64,000 nucleotides of DNA from NCBI RefSeq assembly GCF_017743975.1, contig NZ_JAGHRC010000001.1, forward strand, positions 1,054,001 to 1,118,000. Direction: 5' to 3'. The DNA is from Ruegeria sp. R14_0 (GTDB lineage Bacteria > Pseudomonadota > Alphaproteobacteria > Rhodobacterales > Rhodobacteraceae). The translations under genes were made by a program, and so were the position numbers. Under the pieces are notes generated by a model. That model did not search any database, was not told the DNA's origin, and was given only the letters and a program-made list of their open reading frames with translations. Below, one piece after another: positions 16,125 through 24,652 of the stretch. The first letter of the stretch is position 1, and the number at the start of each line of letters is the position of its first letter.

Positions 16125-16600
16125 TTTTCGATCAGTGCGTTCAACGGCAGCATCGTGGTCGATTTGATCTCTTCCATAGACAGCAGCGCGGTCACGTTAT
16201 GCACACGAACCTCTGAGATCAGCGCCTGATAGAACTCATCATAGGCGCGCGCGTTCTTGACCCGCACCTTGAGGATGTAATCAATGTCCCCGGCCAGCCG
16301 GTGCGCCTCTTGCACTTCGGGCCTGTCGCGCAGGGCTTTGAGGAACTTGTGCTGCCAATCAGCCTCGTGCTCTGAGGTGCGGATCAGCACAAAGAAGGTA
16401 GCCTCGAACCCCAGCGCCTCGGCATCCAGTAGAACGGTCTGCTGGCCGATCACTCCTGCCCCTTTCAGCTTGCGTATCCGATTCCAGACCGGGGTCTTGG
16501 AACTGCCCACACGCGCGGCTATTTCGTCCAGCGATTGGCTTGCATCACGCTGCAGCTCGATCAGAATTTTCCGATCCGTATCGTCAATCCGCACCGACAT
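16121..16600 (-). CDS. Lrp/AsnC family transcriptional regulator
   Basis: 159 residues. An N-terminal helix-turn-helix (DDTDRKILIELQRDASQSLDEIAARVGSS) is followed by a RAM ligand-binding domain (EVQEAHRLAGDIDYILKV). It is divergent from the cobA-cys operon, and perfect palindromes sit at its ribosome site and between the two promoters. It therefore probably autoregulates and controls the sulfur-assimilation operon, perhaps in response to an amino acid such as cysteine. That role is inferred from position. ATG 16600 matches the family start. Confidence 0.9.
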   Translation of the reverse strand: MSVRIDDTDRKILIELQRDASQSLDEIAARVGSSKTPVWNRIRKLKGAGVIGQQTVLLDAEALGFEATFFVLIRTSEHEADWQHKFLKALRDRPEVQEAHRLAGDIDYILKVRVKNARAYDEFYQALISEVRVHNVTALLSMEEIKSTTMLPLNALIEN

Positions 16601-16612
16601 TCCATTTTTCCT

Positions 16613-16660
16613 TTTGTTTCGAAACAAACGTTCCCAAGGCCAACCCAAACAGAACGTTTG
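16613..16660. promoter_or_regulatory. Operator-like palindromes between lrp and cobA
   Basis: TTTGTTTCGAAACAAA (16613-16628) is a perfect 16-bp palindrome lying 13 bases upstream of the lrp ATG. It overlaps CAAACGTT (16625-16632), the inverse of AACGTTTG (16653-16660). Such a cluster in front of an Lrp-type gene and a divergent operon is a likely binding site for that regulator. Confidence 0.6.
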
Positions 16661-16743
16661 TCCTTATTTATCCGCCCATATGGCGCTTTGGCGGGAATAT
16701 TTCCTATATTGCAACCTAAGTCAAACAACGCCCGAGACCGGAA

Positions 16744-17520
16744 ATGCAGCTTACGCAATCACATAATGCCAACGGCCATGTCGACTTTGTCGGCGCAGGT
16801 CCGGGCGATGCGGAATTGCTGACGCTCAAAGCGCTGAATGCTTTCGAGCGCGCGGACGTCGTTCTGCATGACCGCCTGATCAGCGCAGAGGTGCTGGAAC
16901 TGGCTGGCAAGACCGCAAAACTTGTCGATGTGGGCAAGGCCGGCTTCGGTCCGTCCTGGAAACAGGAAGACATTGATGCCCTGCTGGTCGATTACGCCCA
17001 GCATGGCCATCGCGTCGTGCGTCTGAAGTCCGGTGACCCGACCGTGTTCGGCCGCCTGGATGAAGAGATCGAAGCGGTTGAGGCCGCTGGCATCTCGTGG
17101 CGGATCGTGCCGGGTATCACCGCAGCATCCGCTGCTGTGGCCGGAATTGGACAAAGCCTGACGCGGCGCGGACGCAATTCTTCGGTTCGGTTTCTGACCG
17201 GCCACGACATGAAGGGATTTGCCGATCACGACTGGGCTGCGCTGGCACGCGCGGGTTCGGTCGCGGCGATTTATATGGGCAAGAAATCCGCCCGCTTTAT
17301 CCAAGGCCGCCTGATCATGCACGGTGCCGACCGCCAGACGCCCGTGACCCTGATCGAAAACGCCTCGCGCCCCGATCAGCGGGTTCTGGAAACGACTCTG
17401 GATCAGCTGCCCACCGATCTGAACGCCGCCGAGATGGACGGCCCAACACTGACATTCTACGGCCTTGCCCCGCGCCAAGCGGCCCAGGCCCTGACTGAAT
17501 TCAAGAAGGAGCACGCCTGA
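16744..17520 (+). CDS. cobA: Uroporphyrinogen-III C-methyltransferase (siroheme precursor synthesis)
   Basis: 258 residues, a single-domain SUMT. The SAM-binding VGAGPGDAELLTLKA opens the protein, followed by ADVVLHDRLI, RLKSGDPTVFGR and PGITAASA, all hallmarks. It methylates uroporphyrinogen III twice to precorrin-2. Here it likely supplies siroheme for the CysI reductase encoded two genes downstream. The N-terminal dehydrogenase/ferrochelatase part of CysG is absent, so a separate enzyme must finish siroheme. The stop overlaps the next start by one base. Confidence 0.94.
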   Translation: MQLTQSHNANGHVDFVGAGPGDAELLTLKALNAFERADVVLHDRLISAEVLELAGKTAKLVDVGKAGFGPSWKQEDIDALLVDYAQHGHRVVRLKSGDPTVFGRLDEEIEAVEAAGISWRIVPGITAASAAVAGIGQSLTRRGRNSSVRFLTGHDMKGFADHDWAALARAGSVAAIYMGKKSARFIQGRLIMHGADRQTPVTLIENASRPDQRVLETTLDQLPTDLNAAEMDGPTLTFYGLAPRQAAQALTEFKKEHA

Positions 17521-17834
17521 TGGCCCGCGCTTTTACCCCCAAAGTGGTCACTGCCAACGATTTGTTGGAAGGTGATGTGATCTATCAAACCGAAGACGAC
17601 CGCTGGTCGCGCGAACTGTCCGAGGCCGAGCTGATCACGGACGAAGCTCACGCGCAGGTCCGCCTGTTGGATGCCGCGCGTCAGGCCAACAAGATCGTCG
17701 GTGCCTATTTGGCCGACGCAGTCGCCGGTGAGTACGGCCCCGAGCCGACCCACTTCCGCGAAGACTTCCGCCGCACCGGCCCGTCCAACTATGCCCACGG
17801 CAAACAAGAAACATCCACGCAGCCCCGGGCCTGA
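17520..17834 (+). CDS. DUF2849 protein of the sulfite-reductase operon
   Basis: 104 residues, small and acidic, no signal peptide or membrane segment. It fits the DUF2849 family (FTPKVVTANDLLEGDVIYQT at the N-terminus), which is regularly encoded between siroheme synthase and CysI in alphaproteobacteria. No reaction is known. Constant linkage suggests a role in sulfite reduction, for example delivering electrons or assisting cofactor insertion. That is inference from context. TGATG coupling with cobA. Confidence 0.8.
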   Translation: MARAFTPKVVTANDLLEGDVIYQTEDDRWSRELSEAELITDEAHAQVRLLDAARQANKIVGAYLADAVAGEYGPEPTHFREDFRRTGPSNYAHGKQETSTQPRA

Positions 17835-17904
17835 CCTCTGGCCTTCTCTCTCTCCCCTTTTCAAGGCCCCAAAGTACCGGGGCTGCAACTAAGGACAGCT
17901 AGAC

Positions 17905-19569
17905 ATGTATCGCTACTCCGAGTTTGACACAGAATTCCTGGCTGAGCGCAACGCACAGTTCCGCGCACAGGTCGAGCGTCGTATCGACGGCTCGCTGACC
18001 GAAGACGAATTCAAACCCCTGCGCCTGATGAACGGCCTGTACCTGCAGCTGCACGCCTACATGCTGCGAGTCGCTATCCCCTATGGCACGCTGTCCAGCG
18101 CGCAGATGCGTCAACTGGCCCTGCTGGCTGAAAAGTGGGACAAGGGCTATGGCCATTTCACCACACGTCAGAACATCCAGTACAACTGGCCAAAGCTGAA
18201 CGACGTACCGGATATGCTTGACGCGCTGGCCGAAGTTGGCATGCACGCCATCCAGACCTCGGGTAACACCATCCGAAACGTAACCGCCGACCATTTCGCC
18301 GGTGCCGCCGCGGACGAGATCGCCGATCCGCGCCCCTATGCTGAACTGCTGCGCCAGTGGTCCACCGACCACCCGGAATTCCAATTCATGCCGCGTAAGT
18401 TCAAGATCGCCATCACCGGATCGGAAAACGACCGCGCCGTGATCAAAGCGCATGACATTGGCCTGCAACTGGTCGAGCGTGACGGCGTTCTGGGTGCCCG
18501 CGTTATCGTGGGTGGCGGTCTGGGCCGTACCCCAATGATCGGCAAGGAACTGTCCGAATTCGTCGCCTTCGACGACCTGCTGGCGTATCTAGAAGCCACG
18601 ATTTCCGTCTGGAACCAAATCGGTCGCCGCGACAACAAGTACAAAGCACGTATCAAGATCACCGTGCATGAGCATGGCATCGACGCGATCCGCGCCAAGG
18701 TGAACGAGCGCTTCTTGCAGGTGCGCCCGCAGTTCAAAGGCGCTGACATGGCGTTGCTGGAAGAGATCAAGGGCCACTTTGCTGCGCCGGATTTCCGTCA
18801 GGGCTCGGTTGCATCGTTTGAAAGCGCCTACACCAACGATCCGGTTTTCCGTTCGTGGGTCGACACCAATATCGCGCCGCACAAGAACGCGGACCACGCG
18901 ATCGTCACGATCTCGATCAAGAAGCACGGCCAGACACCGGGTGATGCGACTGCTGAGCAGATGCGCGTAATGGCCGATCTGGCCGAAGAGTTCGCCTATG
19001 ACGAGCTGCGCATCAGCCACGAGCAGAACGTGATCCTGCCGCATGTCCACAAATCGGACCTGCCCGCGATCCACGCGAAGCTTAAGGAATACGAGCTGGC
19101 CACCGCCAATATCGGCCTGATCAGCGACATCATCGCCTGCCCGGGCATGGACTACTGCGCGCTGGCCACGGCCCGCTCGATCCCGGTTGCGCAAGAGATT
19201 GCGACCCGCTTCGACGAGCTGAAGCTGGAACATGACATCGGTCACCTGAAGATCAAGATCTCGGGCTGCATCAACGCGTGTGGTCACCACCATGTCGGCC
19301 ATATCGGCATCCTCGGTCTGGATCGCGCTGGTGTCGAAAACTACCAGATCACTCTGGGTGGTGACGCGACCGAAACGGCCGCCGTTGGCGACCGCACCGG
19401 TCCGGGCTTTGCCTATGATGAGATCGTGCCAGCCGTCGAGCGCATCGTGGACACCTATCTGGAACAGCGTGACAGCGCCGAAGAAACGTTCCTGGAAACC
19501 TATCGCCGCGTAGGCATGGCACCGTTCAAAGCGGCGCTTTACCCCGAGGCGCAGGCCAATGCCGCTTGA
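17905..19569 (+). CDS. cysI: Assimilatory sulfite (or nitrite/sulfite) reductase hemoprotein
   Basis: 554 residues with two nitrite/sulfite reductase ferredoxin-like half domains and siroheme/4Fe-4S domains. Cluster ligands are in CPGMDYC and CINACGHH near residues 412-460. N-terminal YGHFTTRQNIQYNW is the siroheme-binding Arg-rich region. It reduces sulfite to sulfide with six electrons. Placement between cobA and cysH makes sulfite the likely substrate rather than nitrite. Its end overlaps cysH by 11 bases. Confidence 0.94.
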   Translation: MYRYSEFDTEFLAERNAQFRAQVERRIDGSLTEDEFKPLRLMNGLYLQLHAYMLRVAIPYGTLSSAQMRQLALLAEKWDKGYGHFTTRQNIQYNWPKLNDVPDMLDALAEVGMHAIQTSGNTIRNVTADHFAGAAADEIADPRPYAELLRQWSTDHPEFQFMPRKFKIAITGSENDRAVIKAHDIGLQLVERDGVLGARVIVGGGLGRTPMIGKELSEFVAFDDLLAYLEATISVWNQIGRRDNKYKARIKITVHEHGIDAIRAKVNERFLQVRPQFKGADMALLEEIKGHFAAPDFRQGSVASFESAYTNDPVFRSWVDTNIAPHKNADHAIVTISIKKHGQTPGDATAEQMRVMADLAEEFAYDELRISHEQNVILPHVHKSDLPAIHAKLKEYELATANIGLISDIIACPGMDYCALATARSIPVAQEIATRFDELKLEHDIGHLKIKISGCINACGHHHVGHIGILGLDRAGVENYQITLGGDATETAAVGDRTGPGFAYDEIVPAVERIVDTYLEQRDSAEETFLETYRRVGMAPFKAALYPEAQANAA

Positions 19570-20320
19570 CCTGATCCAGACGGAACTGGGCAAAGACCGC
19601 GCGGAACTGACCGAACAGGTCGACGCGCTGAACACCCGGTTCCGCCACCACAGCGCCCATGATGTCATGCATGGTGCGTTGGACGAGATCGAAGAGCTTG
19701 CTCTGGTCTCTAGTTTCGGGGCGGAATCGGTGGTGTTGCTGCACATGGCCGCTGTGGTCGACAAGTTGACCCCAGTTCTGTTCGTGGACACGCAGATGCT
19801 GTTTACTGAGACGCTGGAATACCAGCACGAGGTCAGCGAACGTCTGGGCCTGAAGAACGTCCAGATCATCCGGGCCGAGGATGAGGACGTACAACGCGAA
19901 GACCCTTATGGCGCACTGCGCCTGCGCGACACGGATGCCTGCTGCAACCTGCGCAAGACCTTCCCGCTGCAAAAGGCTTTGGCGGGATATGACGGCTGGA
20001 TCACCGGGCGTAAACGGTTTCAGTCCGGAACCCGCGCCGCGCTCGACTTTTTTGAAGTCGAAGACGGCACTGGCCGGATCAAGGTCAACCCGCTGGCCCA
20101 CTGGGCGCCCGAAGATGTGCGTGCCTACATGGACGAAAACAACCTGCCCCGGCATCCGCTGGTGGCCAAAGGTTACCCCTCGATCGGCTGTGCGCCCTGC
20201 ACCTCACCGGTCAAAGAAGGCGAAGACCCCCGCGCCGGACGCTGGCGCGATCAGAACAAAGAAGAATGCGGCATCCATTTTGTCGACGGCAAGATGGTGC
20301 GGGCTGGAGAGAAAACATGA
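19559..20320 (+). CDS. cysH: Adenylylsulfate (APS-type) reductase, thioredoxin-dependent
   Basis: 253 residues. The PP-loop-like region SSFGAESVVLLHM is near residue 55. Two cysteine pairs, CCNLRK and CAPC, mark the 4Fe-4S-containing APS reductase branch, while PAPS-specific CysH lacks them. The catalytic Cys expected near the C-terminus is in EECGIH. The enzyme reduces activated sulfate to sulfite for CysI. The start overlaps the end of cysI, and its stop overlaps the DUF934 start (ATGA). Confidence 0.94.
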   Translation: MPLDLIQTELGKDRAELTEQVDALNTRFRHHSAHDVMHGALDEIEELALVSSFGAESVVLLHMAAVVDKLTPVLFVDTQMLFTETLEYQHEVSERLGLKNVQIIRAEDEDVQREDPYGALRLRDTDACCNLRKTFPLQKALAGYDGWITGRKRFQSGTRAALDFFEVEDGTGRIKVNPLAHWAPEDVRAYMDENNLPRHPLVAKGYPSIGCAPCTSPVKEGEDPRAGRWRDQNKEECGIHFVDGKMVRAGEKT

Positions 20321-20724
20321 ACGTAATCGTAACGGATGGGGGTTTTGCCCCCGATGACTGGACCGACGGCTTTGTCACTCTGGAAGACGCGGCAAATGAT
20401 GTCGTGGCGCTGGACGTCGCGTCGGACACGGACCCGGATGAGCTGATTGATCGTTTGGGCAGCGCCCAGATGGTCCGCGTGGACTTTCCGTCCTCGGCTG
20501 ATGGTCGCGGATTTACAATCGCCCGCGTCTTGCGGCTGAAAGGCTATACAGGTCGGCTGCGCGCCAAGGGCCACGTTCTGGCCGATCAATACGCCATGGC
20601 CCGCCGCAGCGGATTTGACGAGGTCGAGATCGACAACGCGCTGGCCACCCGCCAGCCCGAAGATCAGTGGCTTGCCCGTTCCGATTGGCAGAACCACAAC
20701 TATCAGGCCCGCCTGCGCGGCTAA
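20317..20724 (+). CDS. DUF934 protein of the sulfate-assimilation operon
   Basis: 135 residues, soluble. It matches DUF934 with LAVDFPSFADGRG-like VRVDFPSSADGRGFTIARVL and a C-terminal tryptophan-rich tail. The family always accompanies cysI/cysH in proteobacteria, but its activity is not established. The ATG overlaps the cysH TGA, so the pair is translationally coupled. A strong terminator follows, marking the operon end. Confidence 0.88.
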   Translation: MNVIVTDGGFAPDDWTDGFVTLEDAANDVVALDVASDTDPDELIDRLGSAQMVRVDFPSSADGRGFTIARVLRLKGYTGRLRAKGHVLADQYAMARRSGFDEVEIDNALATRQPEDQWLARSDWQNHNYQARLRG

Positions 20725-20751
20725 GACCGACAATCGCCAGCTTGTGACTTG

Positions 20752-20775
20752 AAAGGGGCATTAAGCCCCTTTTCC
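20752..20775 (+). terminator. Terminator of the cobA-cys operon
   Basis: The stem AAAGGGGC (20752-20759) with GCCCCTTT (20765-20772), a 5-base loop, and TTTTCC after it starts 28 bases past the DUF934 stop. Confidence 0.85.
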
Positions 20776-20832
20776 TGACTTGGATCAAAGATTAAACGGA
20801 GATGTCGGTTTACCCAGCCGACAGTGACAACG

Positions 20833-21666
20833 ATGACAGAGATGAAGCCCGTGACCGAAGCAACCGCCGTTAAGGCCCCCGTCCTTCCGGACGCCCAGAC
20901 AGTAACAGATGTCAAACACTGGACCGACAGCCTGTTCTCCTTCAAGGTGTCGCGCCCCGCGTCCTTGCGGTTCCGCTCGGGTGAGTTCGTGATGATCGGT
21001 CTGCTGGGCGACAACGGCAAGCCGTTGCTGCGCGCCTATTCGATCGCTTCGCCTTCGTGGGACGAAGAGCTGGAGTTCTACTCGATCAAGGTGCAGGACG
21101 GCCCGCTGACCTCGAAGCTGCAGCACATCCAACCGGGTGATCAGATCATCCTGCGGCCCAAACCCGTTGGCACGCTGGTCCACGATGCCCTGCTGCCCGG
21201 CAAGCGCTTGTGGTTCTTTGCCACCGGCACCGGTTTCGCGCCCTTCGCGTCGCTGCTGCGTGAACCGCAGACCTACGAGGATTATGACGAGGTCATCATC
21301 ACCCATACCTGCCGCGAAGTGGCCGAGCTGGAGTATGGCCGTCAGCTGATTGAAAGCATCCGCCAGGACGAATTGCTGGCCGAATTGATGGGCGAAGGTT
21401 TCGCGGACAAAATCCGCTATTACCCAACCACCACACGGGAAGAGAGCCCCAAGATGGGCCGCATCACCAACCTGCTGAAAGACGGCACCGTATTTGCCGA
21501 TCTGGGTATCGAAGGCGGGATCAACCCGGACACTGACCGCGCCATGGTTTGTGGTTCGCTGGCGTTCAACCTGGACATCAAAGAGATTCTGGAAGAGTTC
21601 GGTCTGCGCGAAGGCGCAAACTCTGAACCTAAGGAATTCGTCATCGAAAAAGCCTTTGTTGGTTAA
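20833..21666 (+). CDS. fpr: Ferredoxin/flavodoxin-NADP+ reductase
   Basis: 277 residues. FAD-binding RAYSIASPSWDEELEF (RxYS motif), NADP-binding FATGTGFAPFASLLR and the C-terminal aromatic region typical of bacterial-type FNR are visible. It exchanges electrons between NADPH and ferredoxin or flavodoxin. Location right after the sulfite reductase operon, behind a terminator, suggests it may feed CysI. ATG 20833 is used; a GTG three codons earlier and an ATG three codons later are alternatives, none with a strong ribosome site. Confidence 0.93.
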   Translation: MTEMKPVTEATAVKAPVLPDAQTVTDVKHWTDSLFSFKVSRPASLRFRSGEFVMIGLLGDNGKPLLRAYSIASPSWDEELEFYSIKVQDGPLTSKLQHIQPGDQIILRPKPVGTLVHDALLPGKRLWFFATGTGFAPFASLLREPQTYEDYDEVIITHTCREVAELEYGRQLIESIRQDELLAELMGEGFADKIRYYPTTTREESPKMGRITNLLKDGTVFADLGIEGGINPDTDRAMVCGSLAFNLDIKEILEEFGLREGANSEPKEFVIEKAFVG

Positions 21667-21827
21667 TCCAACACGCCGGTTCCGGGATGATTTGCCCCGG
21701 AACCCACAAAAACCTCTGACAAAACCCGGAATTTTCACGTTGGCTGTTGTTTATGCCGCTTGAAACGGCGTGCAGGCCAGTCTAGATTTCGGGCTCGAAT
21801 TTCTGCAATCATCAAAGGAATGAACCC

Positions 21828-22376
21828 ATAGCTCGCAGACCTCACAACGCGCCGCCGCAGAGAGACACCGGCCCCCGCGTCAATGATAAGATCCGTGCCC
21901 CCGAAATTCGCCTGATTGGCGCCGAAGGCGAAAACGTCGGGGTGGTTCATCCCGCAAAAGCCATGCAGATGGCCGCAGATGTCGGACTTGATCTGGTCGA
22001 GATTTCGCCCAACGCGAACCCGCCGGTCTGCAAGATCATGGACTTTGGCAAGTTCAAATATGAGCAGCAGAAGCGCGAAAGCGAAGCCCGCAAAAAACAA
22101 AAGATCATCGAGGTGAAAGAGGTCAAATTCCGGCCCAACACCGACACGCATGACTATGACGTCAAGATGCGGAACGTGTTCAAATTTCTTGAAAACGGCG
22201 ACAAGGTCAAAGTTACTTTGCGTTTCCGCGGTCGTGAGATGGCACACCAGAATCTCGGGCGCGAGCTGTTGGAGCGTGTCGCCGAAGACATCAAGGATTT
22301 GGGCAAGATCGAAAACATGCCCAAAATGGAAGGCCGTCAGATGATCATGATGATCGGCCCGCTGCCGCAGAAATAA
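21828..22376 (+). CDS. infC: Translation initiation factor IF-3, ATA start codon
   Basis: 182 residues, the same length as other IF-3 proteins. The reading frame begins ATA-GCT-CGC-AGA ([12 protein letters not shown]), 8 bases after a good AAAGGA. It contains the N-domain ([20 protein letters not shown]), the linker [20 protein letters not shown], and the C-domain ([19 protein letters not shown]). No in-frame ATG or GTG lies near the true N-terminus; the first are well inside the N-domain. Rare AUU/AUA-type starts let IF-3 repress its own synthesis. An overlapping ATG-AAC-CCA-TAG mini-frame sits exactly at the start. Confidence 0.93.
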   Translation: MARRPHNAPPQRDTGPRVNDKIRAPEIRLIGAEGENVGVVHPAKAMQMAADVGLDLVEISPNANPPVCKIMDFGKFKYEQQKRESEARKKQKIIEVKEVKFRPNTDTHDYDVKMRNVFKFLENGDKVKVTLRFRGREMAHQNLGRELLERVAEDIKDLGKIENMPKMEGRQMIMMIGPLPQK

Positions 22377-22398
22377 GCCCCGCGCTTTTCGATTTTGG

Positions 22399-22433
22399 AA
22401 CCCTGTCAGAGACCTCTCTGACAGGGTTTTTTT
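22399..22433 (+). terminator. Strong rho-independent terminator after infC
   Basis: A perfect 13-bp stem, AACCCTGTCAGAG (22399-22411) with CTCTGACAGGGTT (22416-22428), has a 4-base loop and is followed by a run of T. Confidence 0.95.
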
Positions 22434-22461
22434 CGTGCGATTAACGGAGCTGGGAAACCCG

Positions 22462-23787
22462 TCACGCCGGGATCGACGCAGCAAATGCTCGGTTCAGCTT
22501 TCCGACCAGTTCGTCAATCTGCTTGTCTTCGATGATGAATGGCGGGGCCAACAGAACGTGATCCCCCAGCCGCCCGTCCCGGGTGCCAGACATGGGATAG
22601 CAAATCAGCCCTTCGGCCAGTGCAGCCTTTTTGATCTTGCCTGCAACGCCATGCGACGGGTCAAATGGCGTTTTCGTTTCACGGTCTGCGACCAGCTCTA
22701 CCCCGCGAAACAATCCCCGGCCTCGGATATCGCCGACACTTGGGTGTTGGCCAAACTCGGCCTGCAGCGCGGCTTGCAGCCTATCCCCCATGATACCCGC
22801 CCGCGCGGGCAGTTCGCGCGTTGTCAGTTCGGTAACCACAGCCAAGGCCGCGGCCGTTGCGACCGGGTGGCCGATATAGGTGTGACCATGCTGAAAGAAT
22901 CCCGACCCGTCGCGGATCGCGTCGTAGATTTTACCGGTGCACATCATCGCCCCGATCGGCTGGTACCCGGCCCCCAAGCCTTTGGCGATACACAGGATAT
23001 CCGGCGCAACTCCGTCATGATCGCAGGCAAACAGATGCCCTGTCCGCCCCATGCCGCACATCACTTCGTCCAATATCAACAAGACGCCATACTGATCACA
23101 GATCTCGCGGATACGTTTGTAGTACCCTTCAACGGCTGGCACCGCGCCCAGGGTTGCCCCGACAACCGGCTCTGCCATGAAGGCCATAACCGTCTCGGGG
23201 CCCAGGCGCAGAATCTCGGTCTCCAATTCGTTGGCGACGCGCTGGCCATAGTCAAAGCTGCTCTCACCATCGGGCTTTTCGGCATATTCGTAACACGGCG
23301 CGATATGCGTCATCTCAATCAGCATGGGTGCAAACTGAGCCCGCCGCCATTCATTACCACCTGCCGACAAAGCACCAAGGGTATTGCCATGGTAACTCTG
23401 CCGCCGCGCAATCACCCGGCGACGCTCGGGCTGTCCGATTTCCAGAAAGTACTGCCGGGCCAACTTCATCGCAGCCTCGGTCGCCTCGGACCCGCCGGAA
23501 ACGAAATACACACGATCCAGATCACCCGGCGCATGCTTGACCAGCAGGTCCGCCAAGGCTTCGGCCGGTTCCGACGTCATGAAACCGGTATGAGCAAAGG
23601 CGATCTGTTCAACCTGATCCTGCACGGCCTTGATCACCGCAGGGTTCGAATGGCCCAGGCATGACACCGCCGCGTCACCGCAATCCAGGTAACGCCGACC
23701 TTGATTGTCGATCAGGTAGCAGCCGTCACCCCCGACAGCGACCGGCAGTTCCGATTTGGTGTGACGTGGAAAAACATGACTACTCAT
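22462..23787 (-). CDS. Class III pyridoxal-phosphate aminotransferase
   Basis: 441 residues, full length. The PLP lysine lies in IAKGLGAGY, with the preceding Asp in LILDEVMCGMGRTG. VSGGSEATEAAMKLAR and YHGNTLGA are typical of the omega-amino-acid:pyruvate/taurine/GABA aminotransferase group. It overlaps the BKACE gene by four bases (ATGA), so the two act in one pathway. A reasonable idea is that it makes or uses a beta-keto acid that BKACE then cleaves with acetyl-CoA. The substrate is not predictable here. Confidence 0.92.
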   Translation of the reverse strand: MSSHVFPRHTKSELPVAVGGDGCYLIDNQGRRYLDCGDAAVSCLGHSNPAVIKAVQDQVEQIAFAHTGFMTSEPAEALADLLVKHAPGDLDRVYFVSGGSEATEAAMKLARQYFLEIGQPERRRVIARRQSYHGNTLGALSAGGNEWRRAQFAPMLIEMTHIAPCYEYAEKPDGESSFDYGQRVANELETEILRLGPETVMAFMAEPVVGATLGAVPAVEGYYKRIREICDQYGVLLILDEVMCGMGRTGHLFACDHDGVAPDILCIAKGLGAGYQPIGAMMCTGKIYDAIRDGSGFFQHGHTYIGHPVATAAALAVVTELTTRELPARAGIMGDRLQAALQAEFGQHPSVGDIRGRGLFRGVELVADRETKTPFDPSHGVAGKIKKAALAEGLICYPMSGTRDGRLGDHVLLAPPFIIEDKQIDELVGKLNRAFAASIPA

Positions 23788-24563
23788 TCATGCGCTCCTT
23801 TCAAAGCCGCGACCAGCGCCGCTACCGACGCTCCATTGTCTGCCCAAGTATTTCCGTCCCCGTCGGTCAAACTGTTTTCGAACCCGACCCGAACGTCTCC
23901 TCCGCGTTTGGCCGCCGCCAACAGGCAAGCATGTTCCTGCCGCCCAAAAGCGCAGACCATCCATTGCGAGGGGTCTTGCGGAAACTTGTCCAGATCCTCT
24001 GGCGCGGATTGTTGGCCTGCGCTGTATCGCCCCAAAACCAACAACCGGTCTGTTTGCTCGCTGCGCACGATCCCTCGCGCCTGCCAGTCCGCCAGCAGGG
24101 CTGCGTCTTCACGGTCGTAAAGGATGTGCTGAACACGTGTTCCCTGATCCTCGCACAAACCGTACAAAGTGCCGGCAAGCTGGGGTGCACGGGCAACCTC
24201 TCGCACCGAGATCGAGGCCCATTCCGGCTGCACCGTCCGCAAACAATCCAATTGCGCGGCCACATCAAAGACACCGGCTGCTTCGGTTGTTATCTGGACT
24301 TGCAAATCCGGTACTGCGCGCCGCAGCTCGGCCATGGTTTCCATATAACGCCCTGGATCCAACGTGTGCTGTCCCCGGTCATCGCGTACGTGAAGATGAA
24401 TGCCATTCGCACCTGCCCGACAGCAATCCTTTGCAGTGGCAACGATTTGGTCCAAGCCAACCGGTAATTCCGCGTGATCCCCTAGTCCACGGCGCGCGCC
24501 GTTCGGGGCGACAAGCACATAAGGCCCTGGCGCTGTTTGAGTATCGGACGCAGGTTCAGACAT
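23784..24563 (-). CDS. Beta-keto acid cleavage enzyme (BKACE, DUF849)
   Basis: 259 residues, slightly shorter than the usual 270-310. The zinc motif HLHVRD (NGIHLHVRDDRG) and the acidic ITTEAAG are present, as is a C-terminal segment VGFENSL typical of the family. BKACE enzymes condense a beta-keto acid with acetyl-CoA, giving acetoacetate and a CoA ester. ATG 24563 (MSEPASDTQ) is chosen over an earlier start 18 codons upstream. It is divergent from an RpiR regulator, with 89 bases between. Confidence 0.88.
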   Translation of the reverse strand: MSEPASDTQTAPGPYVLVAPNGARRGLGDHAELPVGLDQIVATAKDCCRAGANGIHLHVRDDRGQHTLDPGRYMETMAELRRAVPDLQVQITTEAAGVFDVAAQLDCLRTVQPEWASISVREVARAPQLAGTLYGLCEDQGTRVQHILYDREDAALLADWQARGIVRSEQTDRLLVLGRYSAGQQSAPEDLDKFPQDPSQWMVCAFGRQEHACLLAAAKRGGDVRVGFENSLTDGDGNTWADNGASVAALVAALKGAHE

Positions 24564-24652
24564 TAGACCATCCTTAGCAACTTGCCCCTCAGTTATCCGT
24601 CCAGAGCATGTTTTCAATTTGCAATCTTCATAACATTTGTTTTTCTGGAAGA

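Noticed and set aside
18589..19869. A 426-codon minus-strand frame antisense to cysI and cysH
   Set aside because: Shadow of the sulfite reductase gene; no family resemblance.
21942..22376. infC starting at the first in-frame GTG
   Set aside because: This would remove about 38 residues of the conserved N-domain. The homologous N-terminus and ribosome site point to ATA 21828.
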